This document shows, in pieces, positions 17,657 through 25,767 of a stretch of DNA of 64,000 nucleotides (within the stretch, counting starts at the first letter, position 1; the number at the start of each line of letters is the position of its first letter). Location of the stretch: NCBI GenBank assembly GCA_964623885.1, contig CAZUVM010000004.1, positions 1 through 64,000 of the forward strand. The letters are read 5' to 3'. A program made the translations under genes and the position numbers. This stretch comes from CAZUVM01 sp964623885 (GTDB lineage: Bacteria; Verrucomicrobiota; Verrucomicrobiia; Limisphaerales; UBA8199). The notes under the pieces were generated by a model, which made no database searches, was not told the DNA's origin, and saw only the letters and a list, made by a program, of their open reading frames with translations.

Positions 17657-17779
17657 GGGCTCGCCGCATGTTCGAGCCACGCTTTCAGCAAATATTCAGG
17701 TAAAGAGGGTAGTATTTCGAGGGAATTTGATCGGTCTGGCGTATCAGTAAACAGGGCTGAATGAGCCGGGTTACAAAAT

Positions 17780-18136
17780 ATGAAAGCAAATCAACCTGCT
17801 GAAAAAGACGGTGATATGGACCAGATCTTGAGACAATGGTCTGTGGATGCGCCGCTTCCCCCCCGGTTTCAGGAGCAAGTCTGGAAGCGCGTTGCCCGCT
17901 CCGAAACCGGGTCGGAGGCAGCAATTGGCTTTTGGAGCTGGGTCCGCCAGATGGTTGAAGCGAATCTTCCTCGGCCCAGGTTTGCCTATGCGTATGTTGC
18001 GATCCTCCTGTTATTGGGTTTGGTTAGTGGCGCGTGGGCAGCTCAACATCAAGCCAACCGTTTGAACGCGGACCTCGGGTCCCGTTATGTCCAGTCGGTC
18101 GATCCTTACCATCACGACCGTGCGATTGGCGAATGA
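17780..18136 (+). CDS. Small single-pass membrane protein, candidate anti-sigma factor (CnrY-like position)
   Basis: The 118 aa protein has a cytoplasmic-looking N-terminus containing R-Q-W-S-V-D-A-P-L-P-P-R-F-x-x-x-V-W-x-R-V, one transmembrane helix (about 68-88) and a short periplasmic tail. I do not recognise a named family. The layout matches small anti-sigma factors: an N-terminal amphipathic helix that could hold a sigma factor, then one membrane pass. Its stop overlaps the next start (ATGA), and a sigma factor follows two genes on. An internal ATG at 17816 would give 106 aa. Function is inferred from context only. Confidence 0.68.
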   Translation: MKANQPAEKDGDMDQILRQWSVDAPLPPRFQEQVWKRVARSETGSEAAIGFWSWVRQMVEANLPRPRFAYAYVAILLLLGLVSGAWAAQHQANRLNADLGSRYVQSVDPYHHDRAIGE

Positions 18137-18642
18137 GGAAAGCCGGATTCATACTTCTGATCGGGCTGCTCCTGTCGGTCGCGGCCTTTGCCGGAATCTA
18201 CTACTTCGGCACGGCATCGTCCCGGGCCATGATGAGTCAGCCGCAACCGGAATTGGCCTGGCTCAAGAAGGAATTCAAACTTAGTGATGCCGACTATGAC
18301 CGCATCGTTAAACTCCATGAAGCCTATATGCCCCAGTGCGCCCAGCGATGCCTCCGTATTGCCGAACTGAACCGCAAGCTTGAGCTTTCGCTCAGCCAGG
18401 CTTCCTCTGTCTCGCCCGAGATTCAAGGTCTTTTGGCTGAAAGGGCGACGATGCGTGCCGACTGCGAAGCGGAAATGCTGAATCATTTTCTGCGAGTCAG
18501 CCGGATGATGCCCCCGGAACAAGGGAAACGTTATCTCCTGTGGGTCGAGCAGCAAACGTTTCTTAACGGGCAGGCAATGGAGCAACACCACCACGCGGCC
18601 AACTCTTCATCCGATCCCATGTCAGGCCAGCATCAAATGTAG
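18133..18642 (+). CDS. Periplasmic heavy-metal sensor-like protein (CnrX/ZraP/CpxP type)
   Basis: The 169 aa protein has an N-terminal membrane anchor (about 5-25), then a four-helix-like periplasmic domain with W-L-K-K-E-F-x-L-S-D-A-D-Y-D-R-I, the usual opening of CnrX/CpxP-type domains. Candidate metal ligands are His62, Cys69, Cys73 (C-x3-C), His118, Met125/Met126 and an H-H-H run near 152-154. It probably senses metal in the periplasm and relays it to the upstream membrane protein. It overlaps that gene by 4 bp and precedes the sigma gene by 6 bp. Confidence 0.78.
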   Translation: MRKAGFILLIGLLLSVAAFAGIYYFGTASSRAMMSQPQPELAWLKKEFKLSDADYDRIVKLHEAYMPQCAQRCLRIAELNRKLELSLSQASSVSPEIQGLLAERATMRADCEAEMLNHFLRVSRMMPPEQGKRYLLWVEQQTFLNGQAMEQHHHAANSSSDPMSGQHQM

Positions 18643-18648
18643 GCCTCC

Positions 18649-19242
18649 ATGAACGCACCTACGTCGGACGAACTGGATACTCGTGACATGGCGCGGTTGA
18701 ATGAGGGGCATGACGCCGCCCTGAACGATCTAATGGAACGTCATGCCGGGAGGCTGTTCCACTATCTTATCCGTTCTCTCCAGGACGAGGAGGATGCCGC
18801 GGATCTTGCCCAGGAAACATTCGCTAAGTTGTACCATAGTCGATCAAAATTCGATCCTGCGCAAAAATTTTCCACCTGGCTTTATGCTATTGCCAGCAAC
18901 CTGGTCCGCGACCGCTACCGTTGGCGCTCGCGGCACCCACAGGTATCGCTCGATATCGAAAACGAGGAAAACAAAAACTCTTTGAAAGAAAACCTGCGCG
19001 TCGAAGGACCGGCGCCCGATGAGCAGATGCAGGCGCAGGAACGCGCAGTCGCGGTTCGAAACGCGGTTGCGACTCTGCCGGAAGAACTCCGCCAGCCCTT
19101 GATCCTGGCGGTTTACCAAGGACTGCCCCAGGCGGAAATCGCAGCCATATTGAATTGCTCCGTAAAAGCGGTGGAAACACGCATTTACCGCGCTCGCCAG
19201 CAATTGCGAACTTCGCTCAATGAGCTGATGCAAATCGCCTGA
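18649..19242 (+). CDS. ECF-type RNA polymerase sigma factor, candidate regulator of metal efflux
   Basis: The 197 aa protein contains sigma region 2 (L-M-E-R-H-A-G-R-L-F...D-A-A-D-L-A-Q-E-T-F-A-K-L-Y and F-S-T-W-L-Y-A-I-A-S-N-L) and region 4 (L-P-E-E-L-R-Q-P-L...Y-Q-G-L-P-Q-A-E-I-A-A-I-L...V-E-T-R-I-Y-R-A-R). The two are joined by a ~45-residue acidic linker, a normal ECF layout. It is the last of three tightly packed genes after the efflux pump. By analogy with CnrYXH, metal sensing would release it to transcribe the efflux operon. No target promoter could be verified by eye. Confidence 0.9.
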   Translation: MNAPTSDELDTRDMARLNEGHDAALNDLMERHAGRLFHYLIRSLQDEEDAADLAQETFAKLYHSRSKFDPAQKFSTWLYAIASNLVRDRYRWRSRHPQVSLDIENEENKNSLKENLRVEGPAPDEQMQAQERAVAVRNAVATLPEELRQPLILAVYQGLPQAEIAAILNCSVKAVETRIYRARQQLRTSLNELMQIA

Positions 19243-19334
19243 GGTTTGCTGGTGGTCGATGGAAATCCAGTTGCCATAGTAGTGCCTCAGTCAAGGACGG
19301 GCGCCCGCCATTAAACCGCGAATGAATAAAATTG

Positions 19335-19355
19335 GGGACGCCGGGACGGCGTCCC
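19335..19355. repeat. Palindrome family C, copy 3
   Basis: GGGACGCCG-GGA-CGGCGTCCC forms a perfect 9-bp stem downstream of the sigma gene. It is the same family as at 12496 and 12578 with a different loop. It may mark or assist the end of the efflux transcript. Confidence 0.75.
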
Positions 19356-19466
19356 TACCAACTGCGTGCGGAGCCCGTTAATACCAGCATGGACTCGGGG
19401 CTGTGGATGTAGTAATTCCCCCGCCGACAAGCCGCCTTTCGGAAAGCGAGGCGCGGCTTAGAGTTT

Positions 19467-20363
19467 ATGCACTGGATAGCGGCCAGCCTGGTCTCGGCGT
19501 TTTTTCTCGGCTTTTACGAGCTGTGCACCAAGCATGCCGTACACGAAAACGCCGTGCTGCCGGTATTATTTCTCAGCACGGTTTCCGGTGCGGCTGTTTG
19601 GGGCGTATTGTTTGTAGTAGACATAGTCCAACCGGGCGCGCTGCCATCGAGTTTACGGACGGATCCCCTGAGCGTGATCCAGCATCTTCAACTGGCGCTC
19701 AAATCGACGATTGTCGCCGCGTCCTGGATCTTCACTTATTTTGCCTTAAAACATCTGCCGCTCTCGTTGGGCTCTCCCATCCGCGCAATGAGCCCGTTGT
19801 TTACATGGCTGGGGGCAGTGACGTTGATGGGCGAGCGCCCGACGTTGCTCGAGACCATTGGCGTGGTGACAACCTTGAGTTCGTTTATTGGGCTGTCTTT
19901 CGCCGGCGCAAAGGAGGGAGTCCGGTTCCATCGTGATAAATGGATCGGTTTTCTGCTGCTCGGCACAATCCTTGGCGCGACCAGCGGGCTCTACGACAAA
20001 TACCTGCTTGGCCGAGCGCACTTCTCGGTTCCGACGGTGCAAGCCTGGTTTTCCATTTACCTTGTGGTGTTGTTCCTGCCCTTTGCCATCGGTTGGCAAC
20101 GACGCTGGTGGGAACGCAACATTTTCCACTGGCGCTGGAGCATTCCAATGATTGCCTTCTTCCTGCTGGCGTCCGATTACATCTACTTCAGCGCGTTGCG
20201 CCAACCCGGCTCGCTGGTCTCGATTGTCATGAGCTTGCGGCGTGGCAGCGCACTGGTGGGTTTTGCCGGTGGCATTCTCGTTTTCCGCGAACCACATGGC
20301 TGGCGGAAACTGCCCGCTGTTCTGGGCATTCTTACGGGCATCATCATTACGGTGATCGGCTAA
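19467..20363 (+). CDS. EamA/DMT-family inner-membrane transporter
   Basis: The 298 aa protein has about ten hydrophobic helices in two halves, as in drug/metabolite transporters. It opens with W-I-A-A-S-L-V-S-A-F-F-L-G-F-Y-E-L-C-T-K-H-A, and the first half ends with the EamA-type S-P-I-R-A-M-S-P-L-F-T...G-E-R-P-T-L-L-E-x-x-G. The second half repeats this as S-I-V-M-S-L-R-R-G-S-A-L-V-G-F...F-R-E-P-H-G-W-R-K. The substrate is unknown. The 224 bp before it hold palindrome C and no other credible feature. Confidence 0.85.
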   Translation: MHWIAASLVSAFFLGFYELCTKHAVHENAVLPVLFLSTVSGAAVWGVLFVVDIVQPGALPSSLRTDPLSVIQHLQLALKSTIVAASWIFTYFALKHLPLSLGSPIRAMSPLFTWLGAVTLMGERPTLLETIGVVTTLSSFIGLSFAGAKEGVRFHRDKWIGFLLLGTILGATSGLYDKYLLGRAHFSVPTVQAWFSIYLVVLFLPFAIGWQRRWWERNIFHWRWSIPMIAFFLLASDYIYFSALRQPGSLVSIVMSLRRGSALVGFAGGILVFREPHGWRKLPAVLGILTGIIITVIG

Positions 20364-20405
20364 AGGACGCACGCCTCCAAGACCGTTCTTCCAGAGTACC
20401 CAGGT

Positions 20406-20901
20406 TCATTCTACAAAAGCGACGTTGCTAGCCGAAAGATCTACGAGATAAATCCCCATTTCCTCAAAGGCATCAGCGACGGCCCGCACAATTTTCCATC
20501 GGTCTGCGAAGATTTCCCGATGGTATGTCTCCCGTTCGCTCCATACTTCTTCAGGAAAGTCTGGTCGCTTATCGAGAAAGGCACCGGCGAAATCGAGCAC
20601 GAACGGGCGGGTGACAATGGTCATTTCTGATTGCGTGCAGATCGTCATCGACGCGTATCAACTGAGGCACGTGGAAGCCGAGAACCTTGGTCACCTTTGC
20701 CTCCTGCAGGCGCCGATAGACATCACGCTCGCGTCTGTAGAAAGCTGGTTGATTGAGCGCCTTGACTGCAGAGCGATCTTCCTTGCCCTTACAGTAGGCT
20801 ACGCGTACCATGCCGTGGATGCCAAAACCAAGCCGTTCACCGAGCCGCAGGTTGTACCGAGCGGCGTAAGCGACGGCGTTTGTGAGCGCAATGTCACTCA
20901 T
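20406..20901 (-). pseudogene. Frameshifted kinase-like gene (RIO/LPS-kinase-like)
   Basis: Two overlapping minus-strand frames form one protein if a single base is removed. The first (from ATG 20901) reads N-L-R-L-G-E-R-L-G-F-G-I-H-G-M-V through L-I-R-V-D-D-D-L-H-A-I. The second continues E-M-T-I-V-T-R-P-F-V-L-D-F-A-G-A-F-L-D and ends D-L-S-A-S-N-V-A-F-V-E. The junction reads ATCAGAAATG where ATCGAAATG would restore the frame (extra base at about 20628). The joined ~164 aa product resembles small kinase-like proteins. This is either a true recent frameshift or a sequence error. Confidence 0.75.
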
Positions 20902-21151
20902 CGATTACCAATCTAACAGTTACTTCGGCCACTCTGCCGATGTGAGTATCACGCTGCACCTGAATGGAAATGCGATTCCAGTTGCCCAACTTGGTCCGGG
21001 CTTTCTGTTGCTTGATGCTCCGATTGACCATCCGCCTGGCGATGCCAGCATCGTTTTGCGTGTCGACCAGAGTGAGCGGAGTTGGAGCGTCCGGCTGCCG
21101 GACGGCATCTCTGCCCACTGCGAGCGGGTTTTGATAGAGGGTAACTGCTGA
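20891..21151 (+). CDS. Conserved hypothetical small protein
   Basis: The 86 aa protein has alternating strand-like sequence, with I-P-V-A-Q-L-G-P-G-F-L-L-L, D-H-P-P-G-D-A-S-I-V-L-R-V-D and W-S-V-R-L-P-D-G-I-S. I recall this pattern from uncharacterised short soil-bacterial proteins. There is no signal or membrane segment. It is divergent from the frameshifted kinase-like gene, and their 5' ends overlap by 11 bp. An earlier GTG at 20882 is possible. A minus-strand frame across the same bases looks non-protein-like. The 128 bp to the TRIC gene hold nothing I can name. Confidence 0.5.
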   Translation: MSLIDYQSNSYFGHSADVSITLHLNGNAIPVAQLGPGFLLLDAPIDHPPGDASIVLRVDQSERSWSVRLPDGISAHCERVLIEGNC

Positions 21152-21279
21152 TGCCGTGGCCTGGCCGGTTCGGTGGCGTGTCGTCGTGCACCAGTTGAAT
21201 TCCCAGCCACTTCTGCACCGGCTCCATGTTGGTAAGGTCATGAGCGATTAGAACGATAAGATTACGTTCACCGAACCGC

Positions 21280-21975
21280 TTACCCTGGTGGACTGCCGGA
21301 GGTCTCATCCCACACAGGGCTGGTCTTCCAGTTGAAATGGATCGCCAGGACGCGGAACAGGAAGGTTGCGCCAATGGTGATCAGCGCTGCCTGTGTGGCT
21401 TCCATGTTTACCTGCAAAGCCAGGATCACAAAAAGCAAGCAGCCCAGGACAACGGCCAGCACATAGAATTGGCCGGGCTTGAAAAACAGCGGCTCCTCCC
21501 GCACCAGCACGTCCCGCAGCAGGCCGCCGCCCACGGCATTGACAACGCCAACCAGGATCGCCGCGGCGACACTCAGGTCCGCCCCGAGGGCCTTTTGAAT
21601 TCCAACCACAGCATAGGCACCCAGGCCGAGAGCATCGAGCCAGGCAATCACCTTGTTGAATCGGATTACATGTTCACGCAACAGGAAATCAACCCCGGCA
21701 GCGGCGACAATGACCAGCACATAGCGCGAGTCTTTCGTGACTACCGGTGGGCCTTGAGAAATGAAGATTCCGTCGCGAATCAGGCCGCCGCCTACGGCGG
21801 TGGCAAAAGCCAGGGCCAGCAGTCCGATCCAGTCGTAGCCGCGTTTCAAGGCCGCCAGCCCGCCGGTCAGGCCGAATAGGAAAGTCGCCGCCAAATCAAT
21901 ATAGATTGGAAGATCAAAATGACCTTTAAGCACAGATTCTAAGGCCGGTGAGTGTGACAGGGAACCATGCCTCAC
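21280..21975 (-). CDS. TRIC-type cation channel family protein (UPF0126/YadS-like)
   Basis: The 231 aa protein has seven hydrophobic helices arranged as two repeats, each with the family signature: G-G-G-L-I-R-D in the first and G-G-G-L-L-R-D-V-L in the second. Prokaryotic TRIC proteins form trimeric monovalent-cation channels in the inner membrane. The chosen GTG at 21975 gives a 14-residue leader. A GTG at 21933, directly before L-K-G-H-F-D-L-P, is equally possible. It is divergent from the exonuclease III gene. Confidence 0.9.
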   Translation of the reverse strand: MRHGSLSHSPALESVLKGHFDLPIYIDLAATFLFGLTGGLAALKRGYDWIGLLALAFATAVGGGLIRDGIFISQGPPVVTKDSRYVLVIVAAAGVDFLLREHVIRFNKVIAWLDALGLGAYAVVGIQKALGADLSVAAAILVGVVNAVGGGLLRDVLVREEPLFFKPGQFYVLAVVLGCLLFVILALQVNMEATQAALITIGATFLFRVLAIHFNWKTSPVWDETSGSPPG

Positions 21976-22056
21976 GCAACGATTGTCCCCCGCACGACCC
22001 GCGTGCTACTGTATTTTACCGCCGCCGCCGCACTGGTGAAGGCTTCGGAAGCTCGA

Positions 22057-22827
22057 ATGAAAATAGCTACATATAACGTGAACGGCATCCGCTCCCGTTT
22101 GCCCAATTTGCTGGAGTGGTTGCATCGTGAGGCGCCTGATGCAGTTTGCCTGCAAGAGTTGAAAGCGGCCGATGAAGCCTTTCCGGCGCTGACCATTCGC
22201 TCTGCAGGCTATAGTGCCGTTTGGAATGGACAAAAATCCTGGAACGGCGTGGCTATCCTGGCACGGAACTCACAGCCGATCGAAACCATGCGGAAGCTGC
22301 CTGGGGGTGATGATGACACACACAGCCGTTATATCGAAGCCACAGTGAACGGCGTTCTGATAGGTTGCCTGTACCTGCCCAACGGCAATCCTCAACCAGG
22401 CCCAAAGTTCGACTACAAACTTGCCTGGTTTGAACGACTGATTCGCCACGCCCAGACACTCATCGAAAGCGGTCAGCCGGTCGTTCTGGCCGGCGATTAC
22501 AATGTGGTGCCCACTGACATTGACATCTATGACCCGCGCTCCTGGCGGAAGGACGCGTTACTCCAGCCGGAGACTCGCGACTGTTATCAGCGGCTCCTTC
22601 GGCAGGGCTGGACCGATGCCGTGCGGGATCGGCACCCGGACCAGCGCGTCTACACGTTTTGGGATTACTTTCGTCAACATTGGGAAAAAAACTCGGGGCT
22701 GCGGATCGATCATCTATTGTTAAACCCTCCCCTCAAGTCTCGCCTGATGGAGGCCGGTGTGGACACGTGGGTGCGGGGCCAAACTAACGCCAGCGATCAC
22801 GCCCCCACCTGGGTTTGTTTGGAATAA
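22057..22827 (+). CDS. xthA: Exodeoxyribonuclease III
   Basis: The 256 aa protein opens M-K-I-A-T-Y-N-V-N-G-I-R-S-R. It has the catalytic glutamate in C-L-Q-E-L-K (Glu34), A-G-D-Y-N-V-V-P-T-D-I-D in the active site, L-R-I-D-H-L-L, and the terminal S-D-H-A-P. It acts as an AP endonuclease and 3'-5' exonuclease in base-excision repair. ATG 22057 is preceded by GGAAG at good spacing; the longer frame to 21967 has no conserved residues. It converges on the cytidylate-kinase-like gene with only 19 bp between. Confidence 0.95.
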   Translation: MKIATYNVNGIRSRLPNLLEWLHREAPDAVCLQELKAADEAFPALTIRSAGYSAVWNGQKSWNGVAILARNSQPIETMRKLPGGDDDTHSRYIEATVNGVLIGCLYLPNGNPQPGPKFDYKLAWFERLIRHAQTLIESGQPVVLAGDYNVVPTDIDIYDPRSWRKDALLQPETRDCYQRLLRQGWTDAVRDRHPDQRVYTFWDYFRQHWEKNSGLRIDHLLLNPPLKSRLMEAGVDTWVRGQTNASDHAPTWVCLE

Positions 22828-22846
22828 GATTCCCGATATATTCTGT

Positions 22847-23557
22847 TCAGCCGTTTCGAAAGTATCTTGCTGCGCCTTCGGCTATGAGGGTCGCCGAGTC
22901 ATCGAAGGGAACGCGGTCGGTGTTGACCACAAAGTGGTAAAGCAAATCATCATCGATGCGGGCGTGGAAATTCGCTCTTACATAGCGCTCCCGCCCGCGG
23001 TCTTCTTTCTCGACGAACCTTGTCGCCGCCTCCGCCGAAAGGTTGTGGCTTGCCTGAATGCGGCGAATGCGGGTTTCCAACGAAGCCACCAGCCGGACGT
23101 GGAACACATGCGGCAACTGTGCGGTAACGACGGTTGCGCCACGACCAATGAGAATCACATGGCCCACCTTGGCCAGGTGCTGCATGGTTTCGACCACGTG
23201 CGGCACAAGCACCCAGGACGGCGGACGCAAACCGAATAGATCATCGAGTACATCATCCACATAAGACCGCTTGTCTTCGGGCATTTTCCGGGCCAGTTCC
23301 AGCGGCAAATGATGTTCCTGCAGCGCCCGCTCCACGAGTTGGCGATCCAGAACCGTCCAGGGCTGATCCGTGGTTGGATCGGTCTCGCGGAGCAGTCTGG
23401 CCACGCGCTCGCCGACTTCATGCGCGCCGGCCCCGGTTTGATGGGAAATGGTGATGGCGGGTCCGGTCTGCCCAGCAAGGCTTTTCGCGGGAATTCCAGC
23501 CGCACCGGTGAACTGGCTCGCAACGAATGATCCCGATTTATCGATAGTCATTGGCAT
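22847..23557 (-). CDS. Cytidylate kinase-like family protein
   Basis: The 236 aa protein has a degenerate P-loop-like start (I-T-I-S-H-Q-T-G-A-G-A-H-E-V-G), then W-x-V-L-D-R-Q-L-V-E, a V-I-L-I-G-R-G-A strand and H-V-R-L-V-A-S-L-E-T-R-I-R-R-I. These are the features of the cytidylate kinase-like family, related to Cmk/AAK6 nucleotide kinases. Its substrate is uncertain. ATG 23557 is preceded by GGAGG 11 bases upstream; a TTG at 23575 lies within that ribosome site. The 145 bp upstream hold no other feature. Confidence 0.85.
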   Translation of the reverse strand: MPMTIDKSGSFVASQFTGAAGIPAKSLAGQTGPAITISHQTGAGAHEVGERVARLLRETDPTTDQPWTVLDRQLVERALQEHHLPLELARKMPEDKRSYVDDVLDDLFGLRPPSWVLVPHVVETMQHLAKVGHVILIGRGATVVTAQLPHVFHVRLVASLETRIRRIQASHNLSAEAATRFVEKEDRGRERYVRANFHARIDDDLLYHFVVNTDRVPFDDSATLIAEGAARYFRNG

Positions 23558-23702
23558 AAATCCAAACGCCTCCAATTTCTTAACGCTCCAAAGTTAATAT
23601 AACACCATTCGCGCCCCGCTGGCGCCGATTCCAAGTCAATGCATAATCGCTGCATGAGAATCCAGCTTGCGCACGGCGGCCGTTTTGGATGAGCTTTCGC
23701 CA

Positions 23703-24341
23703 TCAAGGCCTCCGCCACCAATCGCTATGCAGCAGGCCCCATTCGGATTCGACTCGGCGATGAAGCACGAAGCCGCAACTTTGCAGGAACGAATCCGGAG
23801 TGTGCAGTTGCCCCGCGGGCAGGCGGGTTACCACGCGGAAGAAAATATACATGAGCCAAAGAATCACCCGGCTGCGAATGCGGCGCAGCCCGGCTGCCGC
23901 AATTTGGAAATCAGCGATTAGCCAGTGCGCGTCCAGGACCGCGGCGGCCGCGAGCCGATCGATAAGGCACTGCAGTTGATCTTTGCGAAAGCAATCGAGG
24001 AAGAAATTCGTCGCGATAAGGTCGAAGGTTTTGATGGGCGGCGGCCAGTTCAAAAGGTCCGCGTGAATGAAATCCACCCGGCTGGCTGTGACTCCATTGC
24101 GTTGCAGGCAGCGCCGGGCCTTATCAAGCATCGGTCTGCTGGCATCCACGCAGACCACGCGCGCGCTTGGGAAACGGCGACAGCATTCCATGAGGAACCG
24201 TCCATGACCTTCGCCGGCTAGAAGAACATTTCGGATTTCCGGCACCGAGTCGATGAATCTGGTGCGGCAGCGCTGCAGTTTTTCTCCCGCCAGGACAAAC
24301 TCCATCCAGCGGTAATGAGGCGCCAGCACATCAAAGCTCAT
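23703..24341 (-). CDS. Class I SAM-dependent methyltransferase
   Basis: The 212 aa protein starts at ATG 24341 (M-S-F-D-V-L-A-P-H-Y-R-W-M-E). It has a SAM-binding motif N-V-L-L-A-G-E-G-H-G-R-F at about 39-50, acidic motif II V-V-C-V-D-A-S, and a motif IV-like F-D-L-I-A-T-N-F-F-L-D-C-F. The C-terminus carries a hydrophobic stretch (W-L-M-Y-I-F-F-R-V-V), suggesting membrane association or a lipid substrate. The target is unknown. It overlaps the upstream membrane-protein gene by 11 bp in the same operon. An open frame reaching 24530 is the overlap of the two genes. Confidence 0.85.
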   Translation of the reverse strand: MSFDVLAPHYRWMEFVLAGEKLQRCRTRFIDSVPEIRNVLLAGEGHGRFLMECCRRFPSARVVCVDASRPMLDKARRCLQRNGVTASRVDFIHADLLNWPPPIKTFDLIATNFFLDCFRKDQLQCLIDRLAAAAVLDAHWLIADFQIAAAGLRRIRSRVILWLMYIFFRVVTRLPAGQLHTPDSFLQSCGFVLHRRVESEWGLLHSDWWRRP

Positions 24342-24723
24342 TGGAGACAGGGCGCGGTAACCAGCGCTCACGATGCCACCACCAGCCCGCCACCAGAGCG
24401 CCGGCTGCATAGGCCAGCGCATCCAGAGGATCGCCGGTAGTGTGTGGCACAAACTTCGGGCCAATCCATTCGAACAGCAGCGACCAGAAAACCAGGTGAA
24501 AAAGGATTTCCGAAATTTGCGGCGGTGCATCGTGCAAGCGCAAGCCGAGTTTCCGGTGCAGCCAAAGGACGGGCGGCAGCGCGCACGGGATCAGCCAGCA
24601 ATCGTTGAAGTGCGAGTGAAAGAACCCCGTGTGCAAATGAGGCTTCACCAGCCAGCGGTTGATGGCGTAAACAAAGCAACCCACGATGAAGAGCGGGTCG
24701 CGCATGTAACGGAAGCGATGCAC
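24331..24723 (-). CDS. Hypothetical integral membrane protein
   Basis: The 130 aa protein has three to four hydrophobic segments (F-I-V-G-C-F-V-Y-A-I-N-R-W-L, W-L-I-P-C-A-L-P-P-V-L-W-L, I-L-F-H-L-V-F-W-S-L-L-F-E-W-I, L-A-Y-A-A-G-A-L-V-A-G) and conserved-looking H-x-G-F-F-H-S-H-F-N-D and D-P-L-D-A polar clusters. I do not recognise a family. Its GTG start comes one base after the stop of a 23-codon ORF; an internal ATG at 24705 is an alternative. It overlaps the methyltransferase gene, so the two probably act together at the membrane. Confidence 0.75.
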   Translation of the reverse strand: MHRFRYMRDPLFIVGCFVYAINRWLVKPHLHTGFFHSHFNDCWLIPCALPPVLWLHRKLGLRLHDAPPQISEILFHLVFWSLLFEWIGPKFVPHTTGDPLDALAYAAGALVAGWWWHRERWLPRPVSNEL

Positions 24724-24724
24724 G

Positions 24725-24796
24725 TCAGAGCAGGTTCAGGATAACCCAACCGGCGAGGGCGGCGATCAGGAATTTCAATAGAATGATTTTAAGCAT
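24725..24796 (-). CDS. 23-residue hydrophobic peptide heading the operon
   Basis: ATG 24796 to TGA 24725 encodes 23 residues: M-L-K-I-I-L-L-K-F-L-I-A-A-L-A-G-W-V-I-L, then N-L-L. This is a single membrane-spanning helix with two lysines at the N-terminal side. The stop is one base before the start of the membrane-protein gene. It could be a mini membrane protein or a leader whose translation couples the next gene. A palindromic operator candidate lies 18 bp upstream. Confidence 0.5.
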   Translation of the reverse strand: MLKIILLKFLIAALAGWVILNLL

Positions 24797-24814
24797 CAGT
24801 CGGTCCTGGAACAT

Positions 24815-24833
24815 TATATCGCAATACGATATA
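24815..24833. promoter_or_regulatory. Operator-like palindrome TATATCG-CAATA-CGATATA
   Basis: Perfect 7-bp arms with a 5-nt spacer lie 18 bp before the 23-residue ORF and just after the stop of the upstream SDR gene. TATCG-n5-CGATA dyads are common binding sites of PadR-type and related repressors. No such regulator gene is adjacent in the window. Confidence 0.5.
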
Positions 24834-24848
24834 TGTCAACGGCGTTGC

Positions 24849-25520
24849 TTACCACGGAATCACTTCTTTGTCGCGCCAGAACAGACCGGTTTTGTCCTGT
24901 GGGGCGTCCGCCGCTAGCCACACAATTCCAGCGGCACCCTCCTGAACCGAGCGTGGCGCGTTGGCTCCGCCCATTTCTGTGCGGCACCACCCGGGGCACA
25001 CTGAATTGACCGCAATGCCTTTCTCCTTCAGTGCGGCAGCAAACAGGCAGGTTATGGCATTAAGAGTGGTCTTGGAAGCCGCATAGGCCGGGGACCAGGT
25101 GCCCATATCGCTAAGTTGACCGGCCCCACTGGAAACATTGATGATTCGGCCGGCCGAACTCTTGAACAGATGCGGCACAAAGGCTTGCGATACGCACAAT
25201 GCCCCTAAAGCATTCGTCTCGATCGTCCGCGCGACTACTTCGGGCGAAATAGTCAAAACATCCTCATCGCGATCGGCGACCATGGCCGCATTGTTGATCA
25301 GCACATCAAGTTTCGTTACCGCTTTAGCGGCCCGGACGACGCTGGAATCGTCAGTGATGTTTATCTCCAGGAAAGATGCGTTGTTGAGTTTGGCTGCAGC
25401 CGCAGCTCCCTGCTTTTTCCTGCGCGCAGTCAGGACCACCTGCCAACCGCGGTCCGAAAGCTGCCGCGCCACTTCGAAACCCAAGCCGCGATAGGCTCCG
25501 GTGATAAGTGCTGTTTTCAT
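24849..25520 (-). CDS. SDR-family oxidoreductase
   Basis: The 223 aa protein is a classical short-chain dehydrogenase: T-G-A-Y-R-G-L-G cofactor motif (7-14), T-A-R-R-K dinucleotide-binding basic cluster (31-35) suggesting NADP(H), N-N-A-A (77-80), I-N-V-S-S (Ser130/131), Y-A-A-S-K (Tyr146, Lys150) and the late P-G-W-C-R-T-E-M-G. All catalytic residues are present. It resembles carbonyl-reductase-like SDRs; the substrate is unknown. It is transcribed alone, with the operator-like palindrome after its stop. Confidence 0.92.
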   Translation of the reverse strand: MKTALITGAYRGLGFEVARQLSDRGWQVVLTARRKKQGAAAAAKLNNASFLEINITDDSSVVRAAKAVTKLDVLINNAAMVADRDEDVLTISPEVVARTIETNALGALCVSQAFVPHLFKSSAGRIINVSSGAGQLSDMGTWSPAYAASKTTLNAITCLFAAALKEKGIAVNSVCPGWCRTEMGGANAPRSVQEGAAGIVWLAADAPQDKTGLFWRDKEVIPW

Positions 25521-25767
25521 TCACGCCGTGCTTTGCCCACAGTCATTCCGTGGACCTTAGCCGTGAACATTCCGTCGGAAATATGGAATTTCAACCGCGG
25601 ATCAGGGCACCCCCAAACACATATCTCGACAATTACCTTAGAGGACTGACGCCAATGCTTCGGAGCGCGGAACGTCCCGGCCCGCCGCAGCCACGAGGCA
25701 GCGCCCAAATCAAGAATCTCCAAAGCGTTGGACGCCGGAACGTTTGTGGTGAACAATAGGGCTCACC

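Noticed and set aside
20894..21241. Minus-strand frame of 115 codons overlapping the small conserved protein
   Set aside because: The plus-strand product has a coherent strand pattern with P, G and D turns, while the minus product is an irregular mix of R, T and Q.
25508..25767. Opposing ~80-codon frames in the gap between the two SDR genes
   Set aside because: Neither has protein-like composition or a known motif, and both span the same bases. Treated as non-coding.
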